From: DASUFH01 sp036274645 | GTDB lineage: Bacteria > Acidobacteriota > Terriglobia > 20CM-2-55-15 | Reading direction: 5' to 3' | Length of the DNA stretch: 10,450 bases | Assembly (NCBI GenBank): GCA_036274645.1 | Contig: DASUFH010000248.1 | Location: forward strand, 1 to 10,450 | Shown here: positions 6,915-10,450 of the stretch, piece by piece | Numbering within the stretch: position 1 is the stretch's first letter | Layout: every line of letters starts with the position of its first letter | Notes under the pieces: model-generated | Told to the model about the DNA's origin: nothing | The model's input: the letters and a program-made list of their open reading frames with translations, nothing else | Database searches by the model: none | Translations under genes and position numbers: made by a program

Positions 6915-7783
6915 CGGCCCCCTCCTCCCGGCGCCGGAGCGCCTTTTGGCGTGTACCAGGTGCGCGGATCGCGTTCGAACAACCCGCTGGCTTCCTCCGC
7001 TTCCGCCTGACACTGAAACTCGAGCAGCCGCGTCATGTCTTTGCGGCGATGCAGCGGGATCGAGATCTTCCAGGAGCGGGTGAATGTCTTGGGATCTTCG
7101 ACTGTCACTTCGTACCGGATCGTATCGGCGTCCACCAGCGTGTAGCGCTCCACCATATGACCGGAATCGCTGTGATGGTTACCCGCCGCGTCAAACCACG
7201 TGCGATCGTTCTGCGCCGTGACATCGACGACGAACGTGTCGCCGTCCCATCGTCCCATCGAATGGCCCATCCAGAAATCGAATCCGGAAGGCCCGGGTTT
7301 GCCCTTGAGGTAGATCAGGCGAAAGACCTGCGACCATTCAAACGTGATGGCGACATGTTCGGCGGTCTGGAAGATCTGAAAGGGATAGTCGAGATACATG
7401 ATCCGGGGAACTCCCGGCATGAAACAGCTGGCCATGGGATCCGCGGTCTGCCGCGCCGCCAGGTTCTCCTGCCGTTTGGCCAGCGCTTCGGGCCGGTACG
7501 GAATCGTCCCGCCCTCGACGACGCTGCGGCCCGCGGCGCCATTCTTCGTCAGGCGCCCCTCCAGATCCAGCCCGACGCCGCTTTCCGCCTGCCATATGCC
7601 CTGCAGATCCGGCTTGCCGTCGGCTGCGCGCGGAAGCGTTCTGGCGCCGGTCTGCGCCGCGCTTTGGGCCGGCGCGCTCCATACGGCGCCCCACCCGGCG
7701 CCCCCCAGGCACAACACGACGGCAAGGATCAGGACAGCGCCGCCGCCGAATCCTGCCTTCCGTATGATCGACTTGTTTGCCAT
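6911..7783 (-). CDS. Secreted protein of the 'DGKPDL.G' family, copy 1; function unknown
   Basis: A 290-residue protein with a long hydrophobic N-terminal segment (about 12-33), which is either a signal peptide cleaved near SAPA (36-39) or an uncleaved anchor. The domain starts AADGKPDLQGIWQ (53-65) and continues with CFMPGVPRIMYLDYPFQIFQ (120-139), GHSMGRWDGDTFVVDVT (173-189) and YEVTVEDPKTFTRSWKISIP (224-243). These blocks align in order with the downstream paralogue, so the pair probably arose by tandem duplication followed by strong divergence. Cys120 and Cys258 are the only mature cysteines. Cys25 lies in the hydrophobic segment but lacks a lipobox. The ATG at 7783 follows the upstream stop by 2 bases with no clear Shine-Dalgarno, so it relies on coupling. 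The C-terminus is Pro/Gly-rich. Confidence 0.88.
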   Translation of the reverse strand: MANKSIIRKAGFGGGAVLILAVVLCLGGAGWGAVWSAPAQSAAQTGARTLPRAADGKPDLQGIWQAESGVGLDLEGRLTKNGAAGRSVVEGGTIPYRPEALAKRQENLAARQTADPMASCFMPGVPRIMYLDYPFQIFQTAEHVAITFEWSQVFRLIYLKGKPGPSGFDFWMGHSMGRWDGDTFVVDVTAQNDRTWFDAAGNHHSDSGHMVERYTLVDADTIRYEVTVEDPKTFTRSWKISIPLHRRKDMTRLLEFQCQAEAEEASGLFERDPRTWYTPKGAPAPGGGGR

Positions 7784-7785
7784 AG

Positions 7786-9522
7786 CTATTTCATGTTGAC
7801 CGGCCGCGCTCTTGCGACGGCGTCAACCGCGGCCGGATCATCGTTCCGGACGATACCGCGTCTTCCTGGCGGCAACCCGTCCACGGGATCTCCGCTCTGC
7901 CCCGGGGGCGAGAGAAGCGGATCGATCGAATAACGAACCACGCCCTCGGACATCACATAGAATTCAAAGCGACCGCTGCCTTCGCCGACCGGTGTTGCCC
8001 TGGCAAGATAGTCGCCTCTCAGGGACGTGTCAATTTGGTATCGGTACCCGCTCACTTCTGAAAGGAACCGTTCGTCCAGGATCCCCTCGGAAACGAGTGT
8101 GCGCATATCGCCGTATTTGTTCGAAAGCGCATAGTACTCGACTTCGGCCGCATGAATCGACCGGAGATTGGCAATGGCCGAACTTTCATTGGCGCTCTGC
8201 CGGGAACGCAACAGGGCTGGAATCACGACGGAGGCCATGATGGCCGGCACGATCTCCAGAGGCGCCTTGAGCACGTTCAGCGGATTCTGCGTCGTGTTGG
8301 AAACGGTGACCCAGCCTTCATCCGTGTTTGCCGCCACACCGTAGCTACCCGCGCCCGTGCCCAGGAACGTCGACAGCATCTGACGCTGGGTTGCATCCAC
8401 ATGCGCATTTTCAATGATCTGCGACTGCATTCGGGCAATCGCTTCCCCCACCCGCGGACTGACGAACGAAAACGAATTGCCTTCGTCGGGCACGCCGCTG
8501 GACAGCCGCCTGAAGTCCTCCGTGGAGCGCAATCCGGAACGGGAACCCGCCCGGACGGCCACCGCTTCCTCAATGAGGGCGCTGTTGGACGCGAGCATCA
8601 GGTATTCACCACTCTGGGCGATCGCCGGACGCAGGCTCGTCTGCGTGTCGCCGGACGTCGTCAGAACGCGCATCTTCAAGCCGGGACGATCGGCTCGAAA
8701 GATCTGCGCGCTGCCACTCATGAACGAATCGACCAGATTGAATATCTGCTCGTCCTTGGTCTTGACGATCAGCAATCCGCCAATTTCCGGAATCCGCATC
8801 ACGGATCCGTCCGGCGCGGGCAGCTCCATCATCCGCGTGTCGTCCAGCGTGAGCGCGACACCGTACTCTCCGCCCAGCGAACCCAGTATCGGATTGAGTT
8901 CGGCTCCGGTCATCGCATTGAACAATTCCGGCAGACTCCCCAGCGCCTCGCTGGCGCCGGCAATTCCGGACTTGCCGATCTCGTTATTCAAGACCGACCA
9001 CACCAGTGGAACATCGAGATCCGTGTACCAGGCCAGAGCCGCGCTGGCCGGCATCAAATCAAGCCCGTCGAGGCGGTGGGGCTTCCGGCCCATCACAGAC
9101 CAGAGGTATCCGGAATCGTTACCGCGATAGTGATGCAGCATCGACTTCACGCGGTACAGGTTTTCGTCGAGCGCAATCGAACTCATGCCGAAGCCGCTGA
9201 CGTCTTCGACGCCGCTGTTCTTCACGATGCTGCTGAGCACATCGAAGACGCGGTCGACATTCTGACGATCCTCTTCGCTCAAGCCCGCCACGTTATCGAA
9301 GAGCCCCCGCCACTCGGTCATCTGCCGGGACAGCCCTTTCAACAGCTCTTCGGTGCTGACATATAAATAAAGATTCCCTCCCGCATCCAGATGGGCCGTC
9401 AGTTCCTGAAAACTATTGCGGACCGCGGAGGTCCGCGGCGCGGCCGGGGCAATTCCGGGAGCCTGGGCAAAAGTGGATATCGCAAGCGTCAGGCTGAGAA
9501 CGATCGCAAGGAACTGGCGCAT
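7786..9522 (-). CDS. Large secreted protein with a C-terminal type IV pilin-like region; function unknown
   Basis: A 578-residue protein with a signal peptide (about 1-19, cleavage near TFA or AQA). Residues 40-415 form a region I do not recognise, with alternating strand-like and helical stretches such as NLYLYVSTEELLKGL (50-64) and GSLGGEYGVALTLDD (214-228). From about 424 to 535 the sequence resembles a pilin or pseudopilin body: a short hydrophobic run, IPALLRSRQSANESSAIANL (434-453), then a helix with HAAEVEYYALSNKYGD (457-472) and an ending FYVMSEGVVRYS (521-532). The normal N-terminal prepilin cleavage site is absent because the segment is internal. A Pro/Gly-rich tail (538-556) follows. 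GAGGAG lies 9 bases ahead of the ATG. It is the first gene of the five-gene secreted operon. Confidence 0.88.
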   Translation of the reverse strand: MRQFLAIVLSLTLAISTFAQAPGIAPAAPRTSAVRNSFQELTAHLDAGGNLYLYVSTEELLKGLSRQMTEWRGLFDNVAGLSEEDRQNVDRVFDVLSSIVKNSGVEDVSGFGMSSIALDENLYRVKSMLHHYRGNDSGYLWSVMGRKPHRLDGLDLMPASAALAWYTDLDVPLVWSVLNNEIGKSGIAGASEALGSLPELFNAMTGAELNPILGSLGGEYGVALTLDDTRMMELPAPDGSVMRIPEIGGLLIVKTKDEQIFNLVDSFMSGSAQIFRADRPGLKMRVLTTSGDTQTSLRPAIAQSGEYLMLASNSALIEEAVAVRAGSRSGLRSTEDFRRLSSGVPDEGNSFSFVSPRVGEAIARMQSQIIENAHVDATQRQMLSTFLGTGAGSYGVAANTDEGWVTVSNTTQNPLNVLKAPLEIVPAIMASVVIPALLRSRQSANESSAIANLRSIHAAEVEYYALSNKYGDMRTLVSEGILDERFLSEVSGYRYQIDTSLRGDYLARATPVGEGSGRFEFYVMSEGVVRYSIDPLLSPPGQSGDPVDGLPPGRRGIVRNDDPAAVDAVARARPVNMK

Positions 9523-9625
9523 CTGTTAACTCTCCTCAAATTGAAAACCCGGGGCGGCGCTTCAGCACCGGATCGTGATGGACAGGCCATTCGGCGTTAC
9601 AAAAGCCCGTTATAACAGAAAGACA

Positions 9626-9670
9626 ACACGGGGTCGGAAGAAACTGGGGGGCCCCGTGTCATAGCCCCCC
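9626..9670. promoter_or_regulatory. Two overlapping, mutually exclusive inverted repeats in the divergent intergenic region
   Basis: ACACGGGG (9626-9633) is complementary to CCCCGTGT (9652-9659), extendable by a G-U and a C-G pair. GGGGGGC (9646-9652) is complementary to GCCCCCC (9664-9670). Position 9652 and the G-run are shared, so the two stems compete if transcribed. Neither is followed by a U-run on the plus strand; on the minus strand the first stem is followed by TGTCTTTCTGTTAT, which is only moderately T-rich. This may be an attenuator-like or protein-binding element, or it could arise by chance from the G/C runs. Confidence 0.35.
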
Positions 9671-9707
9671 CTGCAGGCAGGCGGGAACCGACCATGCCAA
9701 GCGACGG

Positions 9708-9713
9708 TATAAT
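9708..9713 (+). promoter_or_regulatory. Candidate -10 element for the MFS transporter gene
   Basis: A perfect TATAAT, but without a recognisable -35 hexamer at 16-18 bases upstream. If used, transcription starts near 9720 and the ATG at 9733 would follow a very short leader without Shine-Dalgarno. It overlaps the in-frame ATG at 9712, so the promoter and that upstream start exclude each other. Confidence 0.4.
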
Positions 9714-9732
9714 GAGCGCCGCCTTCTTCGCC

Positions 9733-10450
9733 ATGAACACCATTCCTTCACGCGGCTCACCGGCAGGCTCCAACGCCCGCAGCGCGATGAGCCTGCTGCT
9801 TCTGATCAACCTCTTTAACTACATCGACCGGCAGGTGCTGGCCGCGGTGGTCCCGGATATTCGCGAATCGTTTTTCGGGGCCGGGACCGGAGCGGCAACG
9901 AGCGCGCTTCTCGACTGGTTTGAGTCATCCCTCGGGTTCAAGCCGGAGAATGCCCTGATCGGCCTGCTCTCGATGGCCTTCATGGTGACCTACATGTTGT
10001 GCGCGCCGGTGTTTGGCCGCCTGGCGGAAACCCGCTCCCGCTGGACGCTCATCGGCATCGGGGTGGCGCTATGGAGTCTGGCGAGCGGCGCCACCGGACT
10101 GGCGGGATCGTTTGGCGTCCTGCTGGTGACGCGCTGCCTGGTCGGGGTGGGCGAAGCGGCCTACGGGCCTATCGCTCCGACATTGATTTCCGATTTCTAT
10201 CCGGCGGAAAGACGCGGACGCGCCCTCGCGTGGTTCTATCTGGCGATTCCGTTCGGCAGCGCGCTGGGCTTCATTCTCGGAGAGCAGATCGGAGACGCGT
10301 TCGGATGGCGAAGCGCCTTCTTCGCGGTCGTGCCGCCCGGACTGGCGCTCGGCGCCTGGGCTCTTCGGAAGAAGGAGCCGGCGCGGGGACAGGCCGACGC
10401 TGCCGGTCCGACTCCCGCGCGCCATGTTCACTGGCGCGACTACCTGATCC
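9733..10450 (+). CDS. Spinster-like major facilitator superfamily transporter, N-terminal part (cut by window edge)
   Basis: An inner-membrane transporter; 239 codons are visible. TM1 carries LLLINLFNYIDRQVLAAVVP (22-41), the hallmark of Spinster-like MFS proteins with the conserved Asn29, Asp32 and Arg33. The cytoplasmic loop after TM2 has the MFS motif A form GRLAETRSRW. The TM4-TM5 region has RCLVGVGEAAYGPIAPTLIS and RRGRALAWFYLAIPFGSALG, both typical of the group. The first external loop is extended (about residues 42-75). The substrate is unknown; characterised relatives move lipids or organic anions. Start choice is uncertain: in-frame ATGs at 9694, 9712, 9733 and 9787 are possible. I prefer 9733 because it gives a short cytoplasmic tail before TM1 and lies downstream of TATAAT. 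The gene is divergent from the secreted operon. Confidence 0.92.
   Translation, partial: MNTIPSRGSPAGSNARSAMSLLLLINLFNYIDRQVLAAVVPDIRESFFGAGTGAATSALLDWFESSLGFKPENALIGLLSMAFMVTYMLCAPVFGRLAETRSRWTLIGIGVALWSLASGATGLAGSFGVLLVTRCLVGVGEAAYGPIAPTLISDFYPAERRGRALAWFYLAIPFGSALGFILGEQIGDAFGWRSAFFAVVPPGLALGAWALRKKEPARGQADAAGPTPARHVHWRDYLI

Noticed and set aside
6021..7010. Plus-strand open frame opposite the secreted paralogues
   Set aside because: It is the shadow of the minus-strand gene, whose signal peptide, ribosome binding site and paralogy show which strand is coding.
8253..8256. Glu423 of the pilin-like protein as the pilin 'Glu5' of a prepilin site
   Set aside because: The distance from Glu423 to the IPALLRS proline is about 12 residues against about 17 in real pilins, and no Gly-Phe-Thr-Leu cleavage motif precedes it.
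9609..9614. TATAAC (minus strand) as the -10 of the secreted operon
   Set aside because: It is plausible by position, giving a leader of about 80 bases, but the -35 region is poor, so it is not called as a feature.
9597..9809. 70-codon minus-strand frame in the divergent intergenic region
   Set aside because: It overlaps the transporter start and the intergenic hairpins, has no Shine-Dalgarno, no domain and no coding signature.

Overview
The window reads as high-GC bacterial chromosome, most likely Acidobacteriota and probably class Vicinamibacteria. This is an inference from gene content: two secreted proteins with the 'DGKPDL.G ... GDT.VV' blocks, a DUF6152 protein, a secreted DUF1080 protein, and a pilin-like segment of the form seen in Acidobacteria pseudopilins, next to ordinary housekeeping genes. 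No rRNA, tRNA, CRISPR array, insertion sequence or phage gene is visible. No gene-free stretch exceeds 300 bases; the two largest gaps are about 210-220 bases and both are divergent promoter regions.

Region 1 (1-3305, minus strand): the F1 sector of an F-type ATP synthase, transcribed atpH, atpA, atpG, atpD, with atpD cut by the window edge. It starts from a good sigma70-type promoter (TTGACA, 17-base spacer, TACTTT). The Fo genes are not upstream: the neighbour is a divergent, unrelated gene. The F1 operon is therefore separate from Fo in this genome.

Region 2 (3306-4953): the divergent control region, then a full-length plus-strand aldehyde dehydrogenase. The dehydrogenase has no Shine-Dalgarno of its own. 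It is preceded by a 17-codon reading frame that has a good Shine-Dalgarno and a stop overlapping the dehydrogenase start (TAATG). This looks like translational coupling, and the small frame may be the remnant of another gene.

Region 3 (4971-9522, minus strand): five genes packed with spacings of 2, -4, 1 and 2 bases, so almost certainly one translationally coupled operon. All five products have N-terminal export signals. In transcription order they are: a 578-residue secreted protein with a type IV pilin-like region near its C-terminus; two paralogous proteins of a family without known function, each with exactly two cysteines in its mature part; a DUF6152 protein whose predicted mature N-terminus is His-His; and a DUF1080 (3-keto-disaccharide hydrolase-like) protein. 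This is the part of the window most likely to hold an undescribed system. The operon structure suggests the products act together outside the cytoplasm, but the sequence does not show the substrate.

Region 4 (9523-10450): a divergent intergenic region with two competing inverted repeats and a perfect TATAAT, then the N-terminal half of a Spinster-like MFS transporter running off the window.
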